Shown: piece after piece, positions 23,559 to 36,790 of the stretch | How positions within the stretch are numbered: position 1 is the stretch's first letter | Layout of the letters: each line of letters begins with the position of its first letter | Assembly (NCBI GenBank): GCA_002104985.1 | Contig: MCGO01000016.1 | Span: forward strand, 1 to 64,000 | Source of the DNA: Rhizoclosmatium globosum | Taxonomy: Eukaryota > Chytridiomycota > Chytridiomycetes > Chytridiales > Chytriomycetaceae | Reading direction: 5' to 3' | Length of the DNA: 64,000 nt | The notes under the pieces: model-generated | Seen by the model: the letters and a program-made list of their open reading frames with translations, nothing else | The model's database searches: none | What the model was told of the DNA's origin: nothing | Position numbers and translations under genes: made by a program

Positions 23559-24215
23559 GCTTCTTTGTTGGTATCTTTTAGACTATTCCAACTCGTGGAG
23601 AGAATAGTGCTTGCGAGGGGCATGCGATCCTCCTCTGGGACATTTGGATGCTGTTCGGCAACTGTTGCCACTTAATAGCCCAATTAGTGCCAATGTATAA
23701 CAAATCAAAAATTAAACACATACTCGCGCTTTCAATGTGGTCCTTCTTATACTCTAGCCATGCATTGGTTGTCGATGTCTTCTTCAAATCCTGTCGCATC
23801 CGAACAATGCTTGCAGCGGATTCTCGGACTGTATGCTCAATAGCGCTTTGAAGTCCTTCGGATTCTGCGGCAGGGGCAGCTGAAATCGCAACTGCAGTAG
23901 CTTCTTGTTGACGCAGAATCTTTCTATGTTTCGCGCCTTTGTTTTGAAAGAAATTCTGTGGGATTCGTTAGAAATGAGAGAGGAGTTATATGACACTAGC
24001 TACAATGGAGGGTGTGTGTGGAAGATAATCCAGTTGACTGGTTCTTGTGGGTTGAAGTTTTGATTGTTGACGGGAGGATATGAATGCAATATCGTAGCGT
24101 GGGGGTTTGCTTGAGGACTCACTGTGATTCTTGTTTCCGGGACATTCAGTTGTTGTGCTAGCCGCTGACGATGCTCTTTGTGTGACACTTTGTTTGTGAT
24201 GCCATAAGTTTGCAC
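22561..24215 (-). CDS. Homeodomain-HMG box protein, right (intact) copy
   Basis: A predicted DNA-binding nuclear protein. Exons run 24215(?)-24123, 23955-23724, 23670-23421 and 23366-22561 with clean GT-AG introns. The first exon and the next give RLAQQLNVPETRIT plus NFFQNKGAKHRKIL, a homeodomain recognition helix with Asn51 kept, Trp48 replaced by Phe and Arg53 by Gly. An HMG-box-like segment follows (NAWLEYKKDHIESA through STSWNSLKDTNKEAADVYF). The C-terminal domain of about 270 residues contains RRIYLSGWPENITF and GPRQKLSNLKVLNSLMKDGL and an acidic tail. The start is uncertain: a stop lies just upstream in the homeodomain frame, while another frame carries LLKLEARIEGGDRFS, which resembles homeodomain helix 1. 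A missing intron or a frameshift is likely. A related C-terminal block may occur in transposon-associated fungal proteins, but this is from memory and uncertain. Confidence 0.6.
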
Positions 24216-24282
24216 ACCACGTCATAGAAAACCTATCTCCTCCCTCAATCCTTGCCTCCAACTTCAGTAAATGATGAAACAC

Positions 24283-27200
24283 TAAAATACAAAGGCACCC
24301 TATAGCTGTTTTCCTGATAACGGCTCAGGGTCCTGAGTAACGTGTGTTGGCTTCAATTTAATATTTCATCAATCTATTCAATATTTTAACCAGATATTTA
24401 TATTAACTTTATTAATTTTTATGTGCAGTTTCAGGCATTTCACATTAGTTGTTCCCGAGTCACAGCCAAGTGGTGTTCAACCAAAACTCAAACCACAAAC
24501 CTGGCCCAAGTTAAATCCAGGACGACGCCATACTTCTTTATGATGGGAATAAAACAATATCAAATTACTGATTTATTTAGCTCTTGTCATGAGCTTGGGC
24601 TCTCTTTTACAATGTTCCAGCACATTCTACACTGAGTGAGTCTGTTAATCTAGCAAATTTACTGAGAAAACGGCAATTGCTTCTTACCTTTCAGTTGTAA
24701 AATCATGTGCAATAAACCTCTCCAGCCCTCCACCGCACGATCAAAGGAAAACAATAGTCTGCTTCACAGGCTGCCAAAGACAAGGACCACAACACAATCA
24801 AGAAGCAAGTTCTTGCTGATATGACCAAGAACAACTAATCAGTCAATTAGACTATTTTGGTTGCCAACCGTTTGAATCCACATAGATCAAGCTTTATCCT
24901 ACTACAGAGTGAAGGAAAAGACTGGAGATTGTGCTGATGGCAATACAATCTTTTCTGGAAGCCTGATCCATTGCCCACTCAATTGCATTGGCCACAAAAT
25001 TGCACCTGAAAAAGCATTTGGACTCAACTTGGCCAGCACACAAATGGTTTGACAAGTGCATGCAGAGACATGAATTTCGTGTAAGAGGCACAACAATGGT
25101 GCTGAGATCATCCAAAGCAGAACGGTGTCAAACCAGGATGACAATTCTCCAATCACTGTTCAAGTAATTCAGAACTGGATGCCTTCAACTGGTATTTCAA
25201 CCGTTGGTTCGAATAGTTTTTTGAATGAAGCAAATAAAGCAAAACATTAAGTCTTTAATTTCATTCTTCCCTATCTTCAATCTCAATATAAATACATTGA
25301 TAACCAAAGTGTTTGTAACCCCAACACTATGGTACAGAAGCTGAATAGCTCACGTCTTGGATCATCAATCTGACAGACCCAGGTCTCCTGCTGCCAACTT
25401 CATTGCATCTTGTTATATCACAATTGTTCTGCGCCAAAAGACAAAGGTTTTCTTGCACCTTGTGCGGTTGGTAAGGTTGGGTAACAGATTTCTGACAGGC
25501 AGGCAGCCACTGAAATTGATATAACCTCAGGATAACCAAATTGATTTCTTCATTTCTCAATGAAGAAAGTGTTATTGCTTTCTATTTGATTAGCTGCATA
25601 GTTGCAAGCACCAAACAGTCTCCAAATCTACTAGTTTGTTAGCTATGTGTGGGTTATATTATATATTGATGTCTGCCGGCATTCTCTGTTGCTGAGACAC
25701 CCAACCCCAAGACTCATCTGCACCAAAGTAGTGATGTTCTCAAAACCGTTTATAATTGCAATCCTGCCAAAATGCGCCTTTTTGCAGAAACCAAAAGAAG
25801 CAAAAATGGACAAACAAAATGGGCAAAAATTGATGAATATTTTTTTAAAGTCACACTAAATCACCACCCAACAAATAGCAATTTTTGTCACTGATCAGGG
25901 CCTTAACTATTATGGGACTTTTTTTACATGTGAAAAATGCTCACTGCAGACAGCCAATTGATCATGCAACTTTTGCTGGTTTAAAAAATGAGATATGCCA
26001 ACTTTATTGTGCGTTCACCAGCTTTTCCACTCCTCCTGTCACTTCCCTTGGCACTCACTTACTTTGTGACTACAGCAATTGCAATTTGCATTTAGTTCTT
26101 GAGCCAAAGAGATACGGTGAAGAAAGATAAGCTGAACTTGAAAATTGAAAATTCTGCAGTTCAGCACCTCTCTCAAGAATCTTAAGCAGATATCAAAGCA
26201 AAAACTAAAATACACAGCAGCAAAAAGCACAACCTGCCTAAAAAATGCCAAACATAAACAAGACCTCAACCAAAGTGTACCTTATAGAAACAGTAGAGCC
26301 AAGGTAAATTCCATGATCTATTTTATTTCTGAGTGGTTAATGTATAAATCTTTACAATACAAGGCAGTGAACAAACAAATCTATAACCTTTACTGCAGAG
26401 GTGGAGGATATGATTCTGTTGCAAACAAGGGTACTGTTGCATTGGTTGATTGGGAAACTGGCCCTGTTGAGGATATTGTTGGCTCAATTCCCGTACCGGT
26501 CCAGCTCAACTTGAAAAGAGTAAGGAGAAAGAAGGAAAAAAGAGGGGATTTGGAATATGGATAATAAAAAGCGCAAAAAATAGAAACCATTAGCTCCTTC
26601 TGTAAACTGGAATGTTTGAGAGTGTGTTGGTGGTGTGTTGGTGGTGTTTGGTTAGATTCACTCCGTTCAGTGTGAGCTTGATGACTCCTTAACACAATAT
26701 AACAAGTGTAAAATTCGAGAATATATATGTTTATTGCAATAGAACATGTCGTTTATTATGACTTTGTCAGCTGATGTTAGAACTTGAAAAAGGAGGGTTA
26801 ATCGAGAATCTACCGCGAGAACGGTACAGTTCGCGAAGTAGCGACTGAAAAAAATAAGGCGTGTGAGTAATTTTAAACTGACTGAAATACTATTTATAGT
26901 CGTATTCGGTGCCGTTCCGGAGTAGCGTGAGGGTCCTGAACAATGTAAGGAGAACAGTGAAGTTCGGGCCTATTCTGAGAATATGAGTGTCTTTGATAAA
27001 TAAATATAGCATTTCCGCAGCTTTTGGTGGCTTTTGGAGCGATATCCATGACTACAGTCATTGGGATTGTACTTGAGCCACAACTCAATGCCGTAACTTC
27101 AGTTCTTTCTCAAACCTTCTAAAAATTTAATAAGATGTTCAAAACGTATTTATTAAGCTATACACAAATTTCGAGAAGCGTCGGTGAAGTTGAGCGGTCA

Positions 27201-29240
27201 CAGTTGCTGGGTGTTTTCTCATTGGTTGACCTAGTAACAAATTGTGGAACAATCTGATTGGCCTACCTATTTTGGTCTGGTATGGTGATTGAGCCATATT
27301 GTCCTGTCAGAGCATAATAATGTGCATAAGCGGCTTCTGGATTTTGCTGGAAAACGCTTGCCACCATGTATTCACATATTCTTGTGTGACTGGCTGTCCA
27401 GGCAGCACATGTTGCACAAAACTACTTGACTAATGTGTCACTATATGAATTTTGAGAAACAGGTATTTTTCTGTTGTATTCTATGTCAAAAGTACATACT
27501 ATAGAACCAATATTGCAGCTCCAAGCAACCTCACACAGCCACACAACAAGCACTTGAGAATTGAAAATAACAGTTGAGGAACAAAGAAAATGCAAGGCTG
27601 GAAGTGAAAGGCAAAAGCTAAGGACTCAATAACTCCACTTGTATGTGGCCGTCCTCCCTAAATCATTCACTTGCAGCAATTGTAATTGATTTAAACATTG
27701 TCCTGGTTGAAGGAGGGGAGGGAAGGAAGAGATGGCTCATATGGAGCTATGGAGTTTAACACTAATTAACTTGTTGCAGCAACTGTTACAGTGGACATAT
27801 TATTATGCCGTTTAAATTTCATATTAACTCATATGTAAAGATTATACAAGTTAAGTTTCGGAGTTCTTGGGATGACACTCAAAAGAAGTTGTTTTGTTGT
27901 TCCTTGGATTTTCTGGAAGTCTCTCAGATTAAGTGACACACTCACTTCCTTTGTTGTAAGTGCCAGTGTTTTCTACCTGTATTGGATTTGTGCCAGAAGA
28001 ACATTATTTTTGATGTATATTGCTGTTTTATCTGTGATTCTTTGTGGGAGTTGACTGTTGTTTCTACTTATTCTTTGATTTCTCTGAGCAACATTGTCCC
28101 TCTGTTGTCTGCTGAGAAATAAATGAGTGTGTCGCTTGATCCGAGGAATTTTCGGAAAATCCAAAGCCATTGATTCCTTGTTACTATATCAAATAAAGTA
28201 GGATTTTAATTGTTATTTTATCGATATCGGTAAAGGTTCACTGCTGAAAACACAGTGGAAATTCAAAGTCGCTTATTGAAACTAATATCAGCTTTATTGC
28301 CTCTATAAAATTGAAATTCAAAATAACAAATAGTTTTCTTGATATTGAGAAGGAGATTAGAATAAAGCAGGCAAAAGAAAGCTCTTCTTGAACAAGAAGA
28401 TGTGTAACAGCAATAATATTTACTCCTGACTGGACAGGACTTCTTTAATTCAATCAACTGGACAAACTTCAATGCGTTGATATGTGCGCATGCGTAAACG
28501 CGCTCTTAGTCTGGACAAAAAATAAGGGCTTTATAAGTCCTGATGCTGGGTTGATGCAAAAACTCTTACTTCTGCAATTATCTTCATCAACAAAACTGTT
28601 TTGATATTCCCTTTCTAACCACAGTTATTTGTTGCTTTATTCTTTAATTTAGGGCTGTTATTTTGAATATTATGAATCAAATTTGGGAAATAGAAACCAG
28701 ATGTGACTGTTGGTTTTGTTGGATTTTTTGTTCCTTGGATTTTCCGAAAATTGACTGACGCACTCAATGGTTCCCTAATACTCTCTCCTCGTTGTAGCTT
28801 AATATTTCTACTTTGCTACCATCTCGCAAAATGAGTTTTGTGTGGCTGTTCTCAGGGTCAACTGGTATTTTCATCGTCTTTGTGTTAGAGTGAATGTTGT
28901 TAGCCTCTTTGTGTTAGAGTGAATGTTGTTAGCCCCTTGGAACTTGTTGCAAGCTTTGAATCAAAAAAGATTACATGGTGGTTCAGCTTTATGTAAATAC
29001 TGGAAAAGGGATCAGTTAAAATTTGCTGCAAAGTCAAGATTTTTCAGCTGATGTCAATCCTAAAGTAAGAATGTCAACGTCTATACTGGGGTCCTTGGTC
29101 TTTTCTGCCAGAGTACTTGTTGACTGTGTGAGTTGAGCGGCTGTTCAAGAGGTTCTTTAGACAATCTTTCAGAATGATGGCTGTAATATCCTTAATTTGC
29201 TCATATGGAACACATTATATTCTGCAAAAAGCAATGACAA
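24283..29240. other. AT-rich interval without a convincing gene (right)
   Basis: Mirror of 15501-20435, with the same small repeats, the possible MITE (27895-28170) and the conserved 139-codon frame at 26145-26564 on the plus strand. A local difference is a short GTTGGTGGTGT duplication near 26625-26650. No gene is supported. Confidence 0.6.
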
Positions 29241-29373
29241 CCACGAATGCAGCAAGAAAAAATAATGATGGATGATGAGGGAGTACAGCAAAAATACTCA
29301 TAAACAAAGGGAATGCAGCAATATATACTAATGACCAAGGGAATGCAGCACAGCAAAAAAAAATTATCAAAGC

Positions 29374-31606
29374 CTAACGTCGCTGGGGATTCATTTGAGC
29401 AAGAAACTGAGTCAGGGATTTACACACAAGATACTTCAATCCTTCGTCTTGAACGACAGATTGAGCAGACTGAAAAATCATTGTTGTAACGTCTTCCATA
29501 TTGTCGTGTCTTCCAATTTCCTGAACTACTTTCTGCAGCACATTTTTGAAAGTTTCCTCCAGTTCTGTACGTTCTTGCTCTTCATACGTCCATACCTTCA
29601 TCAACTCTGACTGAAGCTCATTATAATTCCTGGATTGAAATCTAAACTCAGCATGCATGTCAGAAGAACGCTGATGGGCAAGACGCGCGAGACAATTAAC
29701 AACAATGAGGGCTTCAAAATATTCCTCTCTCTTCAAAAAAAACTTGATGGATTCAATTGCAACCTTGATATGTTTGGTTCGATTTTGGGGGTGGCCAAAC
29801 CAAGTTGCACCTCTGCTTGATTTGAGCACAATCTGAGTCATCCTGTGATATGTTGCAATATATCCACGCATGTTCAAATGATTCAATTCCTTGTCACATT
29901 CAGATAAGATCAAGGACGTAAAGATATGGACTTCATAGCTAAGACTATCATGACGACACAAGCTCAGCAATAATGGTTCAGTGAATGAGGCTGGGTATTC
30001 CTTTACCATTGATTCAACCAGTTTCGGATTCACTTCAACAAGATACTGTAATTGATGCTTAGTTTTATCATGCAAGAAAATAGAAACCAAAAGTCACCTT
30101 TGCCCCAAGGCGCGTGAATGCCAAGTTGAGCAAGAGCTTGCACACATATATTTGTGTTATGGACTGATTGAAAGCAGCTTCAAGTTTTGGAGCCAATTGA
30201 GGGCGCAATGCTGACACATGTGGATTGTAGTTAAGGCTTGAAGTCTTGTTTGGTCCCAACTCATACAACACTGTGCGGACAAAACATCACACTTGTTGCA
30301 AGCAGATGCAATGCAAGCCCATGCTTCGCGTTGCACGATTCAGGAATTCGCCCAGTGAGAACTGAACACAATGTATGTTCAGTAGCTTGCAGCAGCTGAA
30401 AAGGTCTATCAACATCATAAATTTAATATCCAGACGTACTTGTTCATAAACCATAGGTGTTTCAACTGCAAGAAGTGTCATCAACGACAAGTGTAGGAAC
30501 TTTAAACTTGAGGCAGTCAACGTAACATATGTTTCCAAATGCTCATGTGAGTAAATAATGCCACTCCAGTAAAACAACGATGGACTCATGGATACAACCA
30601 GAATATTCATGTGAGATGGGTTGACACCAATATTGGCAAGGATACCAAAGCCCTGTAAGGACAAATGGTTAAAACCTCAAAATAAGTGGCATATACTTGT
30701 TGTACCAGACCCAACTGCTCAATAGCGCTGGCAACGGTAGTATTAAGTCTTCTGGTATTTTCAACAACTCTAACACACAGTTGTGTTGACTCATCCATCA
30801 TTATATCCCCAATATTCTTGCCAAAAACTAAGCTTTGTGTCCCTTGGCGTTCAGACAGACGTAGTATAATGTAAAGGATCTGCACCTAGTTGTGTTGGGA
30901 TGTATAAGCACAGCAACAGTCCTCCAAACAAATGTATACCTTCAGCTCTTGATTAAAAATCTATCAAGGAGTCGACCAAGTAGGCTCAATAAGGCAATGT
31001 TACATCCAAATGAAATAGCTTGTTGCGCTTTTTATCAAACAGTTAAGCCAATACACAAAATTAGAAGACAAACGATCATTTTGGATTGCAGAGAGTAGCA
31101 TTTGCAATTTGGGCAGCATACTGTCTTCGTCGCTTGCGTCAATCTATTTTTATGTCGTTGGAATGGGGATTGCATAACGCAAGAGTCACCTCTTCAACAA
31201 AGTTTGATGGAAGTATTCCATGTGAATTCGCTGGTAGGAGGACATCAGGTGCAATCAAGACAGTGTTTAATTGTGCTTGCTCCGCAGATTTGATGGGATC
31301 AACGTTTCCAGTGAATGGAGGAGGCCTGGCGAACACCCGATCAGCAAATGAGAGAGGCCCGAGAACAATAAAACCCACCCTTCCGCAATCTTCTCCACAT
31401 CCAAGTCATCGACTCCATCAGCCATGGCGATAGCTGCCTGTTGGAGCCGTGCTGTTAAGGCGGCAACATCAGCAATTCTTCCTTGGTGAACGCCATCAAT
31501 TGTAAACCGAAAGAACATATCCAGCAGCTGTAGTAATAGATCAGATAATGGTATAGATATAATTAAAGCAATTGGCGATCCTCACCGCGCTGATTGACTG
31601 TGACAT
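29374..31606 (-). CDS. Gene Y, unrecognised all-helical protein, right copy
   Basis: Mirror of the left copy, from MSQSISA at 31606 to the stop at 29374. The last exon is longer and uninterrupted here (238 codons from about 30090), because a frameshift near 14935 in the left arm is absent. Frame breaks near 31380 and 30310 are specific to this arm. A full-length product is therefore readable only by comparing the two copies, which points to sequence errors rather than decay. Confidence 0.72.
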
Positions 31607-31661
31607 GGGGGATTGACAATGATCGACTGTTGTCTGCAAATTTTTCCAGAGGGTATCCGTA

Positions 31662-32978
31662 ATGCAAGAAGCACTCATGGCGACACAATTGACAGAACCC
31701 ACGCCACACGCACATAGCGCCTTCGCCGACCTGATTTCCGGAAGTGCGAGTGAGAACGAAAACGAAAACGACAACGACAGCGAAAACGACAACGAAAACT
31801 ATTCGCCTTTGGAGCAGCTGGCGATTCCCATTGGTCTCCGGCTTGTGGTAAATTTGGCCGAGTTCCAGGCCCACACCGATTCTGCTCTTGACGTGTATGT
31901 CTCTGACGACGGATCGATATCTGGTTTCAACCTTCATAGTATGGCGGAAGTGTATAACTCAGGGAAACCCAAGGAAAACCAGAAGTTCGTGAAGGATTTC
32001 TTGAAGCTTGAAAGTATGCTCAAAATGAAAGAGAATCTCGGTTATGAATTTGGATTTGCTTGTGGGCCCAGACTGCTCAGAAGCCGGCAGCTTGCATTTA
32101 TTACCCCCAATTTGACTGTTGTTTCTATGTTCACTGCTTGGCTCTACAACTACAAGGAGTTTATCTCTGCTGCTATCAAACAAATTGGACTTCTATCCTT
32201 TACCGTGGCGGATTTACAAAAATCCGTCAATCGTATGCTGGAACAAGAAGCCCTTGATCGCATCCTGGTTCAAAATGCAAGAGCAGCGTCGCAAGCTCGA
32301 CCGATTTTTGAGGTAATGAGAATCCGATTGTTGAAAACACACATATTTGACATCCCTTCAAAGTTCAAACCAAAACGTACTTACGTCCCTGCGACGGCAT
32401 CCGTTGCAAGCGATAAGCGACAGCGAATTGTCGCACTTTCAGTGGAAAGTGGCTTACAATTAGTTCGTCACTTGAAAACAACAGCACCATCGTCGTGGAC
32501 GAACCTGCCTCCGATTTCTTCAAAATTGAAGACACCCAAACAACCTGATTATTCTCAAAAGATTACGGACGGGAAAAAAGCTGCGAATTCACTTCTTATT
32601 GAGTGAGTGCATTTTGTTTTTGTTTTTTCCATGATTACTCATTTGGAATTAGGGAACCATTGGAGCAACTTGGTGAGAGAATATATGAAGAAGAAGCTGA
32701 AAATACACTTTTGAAGGCCCTCTCAGCAGGTAAGAATGTTTGCATGGCATGTGATCATGGTTGATATTTTTGTATTCCCAGCTGTTATTGCGAAAGATGT
32801 CAAGAAGTCAGAACATCTTATGCGGCAATTGAAAGAAGCGACGACAAAGTATGAAAATTTGGTGAGGAGTTTGGATGGATGTAGTTTGTGAGAGCTGTTA
32901 CAGGAGCAGAATGATGTGATTGCAGAAAGATTGCGTTTATTGCTGGTGTCTCAGATTAATACAGATTTTATTGTTTAG
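31662..32978 (+). CDS. Gene X, unrecognised coiled-coil protein, right copy
   Basis: The first exon is 314 codons and uninterrupted. The Glu/Asn/Asp repeat (31743-31800, units like GAAAACGACAAC) is cleaner than in the left copy. Introns follow at about 32605-32653, 32730-32782 and 32862-32903, and the stop is TAG at 32976-32978. The predicted product is about 400 residues with a coiled-coil C-terminus. Family unknown. Confidence 0.78.
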
Positions 32979-33033
32979 TTCGACGAAAGAATGCTACAGG
33001 TTAGAAACAGGGTTTCTGAAAATCCATCTCAAA

Positions 33034-36000
33034 ATGGATCCAATCACGCCAGCCTCTTCGCAGCCAACGAGTCCATTCCGTGGCATTCCGCCCCAAACAA
33101 AGACGCCTCGTAAGCGAATGCCGTCGGGGAACAGTGTAACGGCCCCACCCACTCCCAGCGACAACAAACTTCAACACTTGCACCGTGGTTCCGACACGGC
33201 CCTCCACACCAACAGCTTCGCCATATCGATTCAAGATTGCCATATCTTTGCGTACAGTGAGTTTGTTCTGATTGACTCAAATGGGGTATTGATGAGTCAT
33301 AAGCATTCACAACCACTCCCGAATCAAACGCCAAGCGTCACGTCTTCAATGCATGGAAAAAACAATTGCCCACTCTATACTTAGCGACGGCTATCTTTGA
33401 CGGTTTCGGCACTGTCTATTTACCATACCTGGTTGATATTACAGCCATTTCGTATGTTACCATCATGGATGAAGATGTCGCGACGTGAGAATACTCATTT
33501 CTTGATATATCTTGTTTCGTCTTGTGCTCATTACATTTGTCTGACAGCCACTATAAAGTATCATTGGCAAAGCCTTCATCATTTGACCTCAAAGACGTCC
33601 GTGCGTTCATCCAGTCTGAATCAAAATTGGAAATTTCTCATCAAGTTCAGCAAGGTTTGTCGTTCATTGATGCGGTATTGGTCTCCACAGTCTTTGAAGA
33701 AGAGTCCCCCAAGTCCAAATCCATCCTTAGCACCAAAGCAATCGATAGCAACTTTCCTGGGGGCCTTAAACTTGTTCGAAACTGGCAGGTTGCGGTCGAG
33801 TATACCTGCTCCGAACTCCTCTTAAATGTTGGCGTTACGACTTGCCTAGTCTTCAATCAAGGTTTTACACTCGAAAATGTACCCTTTCTCTTTTAACAAT
33901 TTGCATTATTCTCTCCAAGGTTCAATCGCGGAGCTTGCTGCTGCCTATTTGAAGAAGCCAAATTTGGAATCAGAAATTATCACAATTGGATCTGTTGAGT
34001 ACGAGCAACTGTCTGGATTTCTGTCAGGGCTGTTTGTTGTCTGCACCTCTGATGCCATCACTGGTGCGCTCAAAATTTTTTCATTGTCCGAAAAATTTGA
34101 TCGCACCAAGTATTTTACTCTTGTCCCACTTGTTTCCTGCATCAACCAAGAGAATGTAGTTTCACTGCATAGAATGGAGGATTTGATGGTGTTAGGCCAG
34201 CAAACTTATGTTGGACCGTTAACTGACGCTCAAAAACTGAGAATGTCGCTTGCACCCGATGACAGATTCCGACTTATTGAGAACGGAATCATGTTGTTGC
34301 AAGCAAAGAAAGATTTCTTGGCCCGTTGGGGAATGTCAGTTGAGAGTCAAATGAAGAGCGTCAATGCCAACATAATGAAGGTGCCTCGTATGCAAGGAAA
34401 GCATGGACATGTTCTTAAGGATAGCTCATTTAGTTCGGAACTTGCCGATGTAAGCCACTATCATTGCTTAAAAGCCCGAAATTAACGAATTTTGTCTCAG
34501 TACAAAGTTCACAAGTCAGGCAACATAGGCAGTAGTGTATGCGCTGTATTTTCAACTGAGACGCCAGAAGCCATGAAGAAGGCGACTTTGTTTTTTGATA
34601 AGACCAAAGAGGCATGTGTTCAGTATGGAGTGGAATTGAAGGCCCATTGTGACACCTTTGTGTGGAAGAATGATGGAACGTACAAGATACTCTGCTCGAG
34701 CTGTGGCAGAGGTGATGAAGCAGCATGGCGATGTTGCTGTTGTGACTATCTTTTGTTTCATGACGAATGATATTACGCACAAGCCAGCTGTTCGAAGCTC
34801 ACGAAATTCTTCAATCCAAGTATCAAAGTCGTCTTTTGCTTTGTGGATTACGGTTGGTTGGGAGCGCAACTTCCCAGCCTGTCTGATTATTGGATCCTGG
34901 CGTTAAAAATCAATAGAATTGGCGAGGGTATTAATTTTGTTCAGGTTAGTCGTTGATATTGGTGGTATTGTGTCTAAAGAACTTTAGTTTGTGCGTCCAA
35001 CACGTCTTGAAAGTTGGACAATTGCTGTCTTTGACTCAGCCACAAGATTAACCACCGAAAATCCGGCTCAATTTGTGAAAATGGTTCAAAATACTGGGGA
35101 GGAGTTTGGCATGGTTGTGGAAAAGACCCGCTATTGCCCATCAAGGCGGGGCGGGCATTCGGAGTTTCTGTCGACCATCAAGTCTTCTCGATCAAGTAAA
35201 TTTGTATTATGTGTGGTTGCATTGCCTCTCGGAAGTTGATTGAAAGATGTGCCGATACAGAACTTGGAATTTGACATACATCGTCGGAACCCAATCGCTT
35301 GACCCAGAATATTGCCATTTCAAAATGCTAGATCTTCTGATGCTTATTAACTCCAAGCTGGGTGGGATCAATTTTGTCACAGATTTTAATATCCTTAGTG
35401 ACGTATCACAGACTGAGGGGGCTATGTTCGTTGCTGGTACAATCATGCATCCGCCACAGTATCAAGGCCAGGCGTCGATTGGCTCTGTCGTTGCTTCTAT
35501 GGACAAAGAGTAAGTCTTCAAACAACATATTATGTCGATAACTTTGCTTGCAGATACGTTACCAAACGCTGAAGTTGGAGTCCAAGGTCCGCGCGAAAGA
35601 ATCATCACTAATTTGTCTTCCAAATTTAGTGGACTTTTGAAAAAGTTTGAAACGAAGCTTCGAGCTCCTTCGCGTGTTATTTACTTCCGTGACGGGGTAC
35701 TTGAGGAAAATTGTTCTTACGTCGCAAAACGGGAAGTTGATATCATGAAAGGTGCCTTGAAGTGTGGAGTGCAGGATCACTTTTATCCTTGTCAACAGAA
35801 ATCACGGGCGACTCTTTTTTCAGAAAGACTGCCTCAACAGTAAAAAGGAAGTTGATTTTGGGACAGTGGTGAACTCTGGTGAGAGTATTTATTTTGGGTG
35901 TGAATGTTTACACGTCTGATAGGTGTAACTGAGCCTCACATCCACGATTTTGTCTTGCATTCAGGAGAAAGAGGAGAATCCCCTGTAAACTACCGAGTCA

Positions 36001-36271
36001 TTCTCAATGAAAGTAACTTTAATAATTCGGAACTTGAAGAGATGTGCTTCAAATTATGCCGTCTGGACACAAAGTTTGTTCAAAATGTTTGAGGTTTTGA
36101 ATGTCATCAACTTTTAAATAGCACGAGAACTACGGCGTTGGTTCCAGCAATTCGCTACGCCAATATTGTGGCAATCCGTGCACTGAGCTACCGCGAGAGC
36201 AGGGACTGCCGGATTCGGGCAGAAGATTTTGAAAATGTTGTTGAGGAGCTGAAGTCGAAAATGTACTTCTC
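33034..36271 (+). CDS. Argonaute-family protein, right copy
   Basis: Mirror of the left copy, starting at MDPITPASSQPTSPFRGIPP. L1, PAZ and L2 are best read here in one frame at 33877-34485. The MID join LESWTIAVFDSATRL is in frame here but not in the left arm. The PIWI region is broken by single-base indels near 35135, 35240 and 35765, and the final stop is lost by a one-base deletion at the MYFS tail. The same non-catalytic substitutions are present (GTIMHPP; Gly in place of the last catalytic His), so these are real and not read errors. Confidence 0.85.
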
Positions 36272-36790
36272 TGAGAGGTTAAGTTGGTGGTGGAGAAGTT
36301 GTGTGTGTCAATGATTTGCTGGGGTCTTGTTCTTCTATTTTCGTCCTTGCTGTTCTCATACTTTGTTGAATTGCTTTCTTTTTGCTGGGAGTTTCACATC
36401 CTTGTTTGTCTTGAGCTTGCTGTCCTTTGTTGATTTCAAATAACCATTTTGCAGATTTACTTCCATAATTTATTGTCTCACAAAATGACCCATAGACACC
36501 AGTGGCAGTCGGAAACACAAAGAACCTGAACCTGAACCTTAGCCATTTTGCCTTTAAACGGTTGATTTCGTCTTGAAAGAATTAATGTTAGTCAACTCCA
36601 TGGTATTTATTTGGAAGGTTTTAAATATCACTTTGTATCGTAAAAGAGAAACTCGAACCCTTTGACTTTAAGAAGCCAAATAACGTAATAACAAATCAAT
36701 TCTTCCTCATAGTAGTAGTAATCGATGAATATATTGTGTAAGCGTTGAATCAACAAGACACTTCTTCGTTTATCAAAAATGCCTATTATT

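Noticed and set aside
20436..24282. Calling the centre a mating-type locus
   Set aside because: Homeodomain and HMG motifs are suggestive, but neighbours known from fungal mating loci are absent and the gene may be transposon-related.
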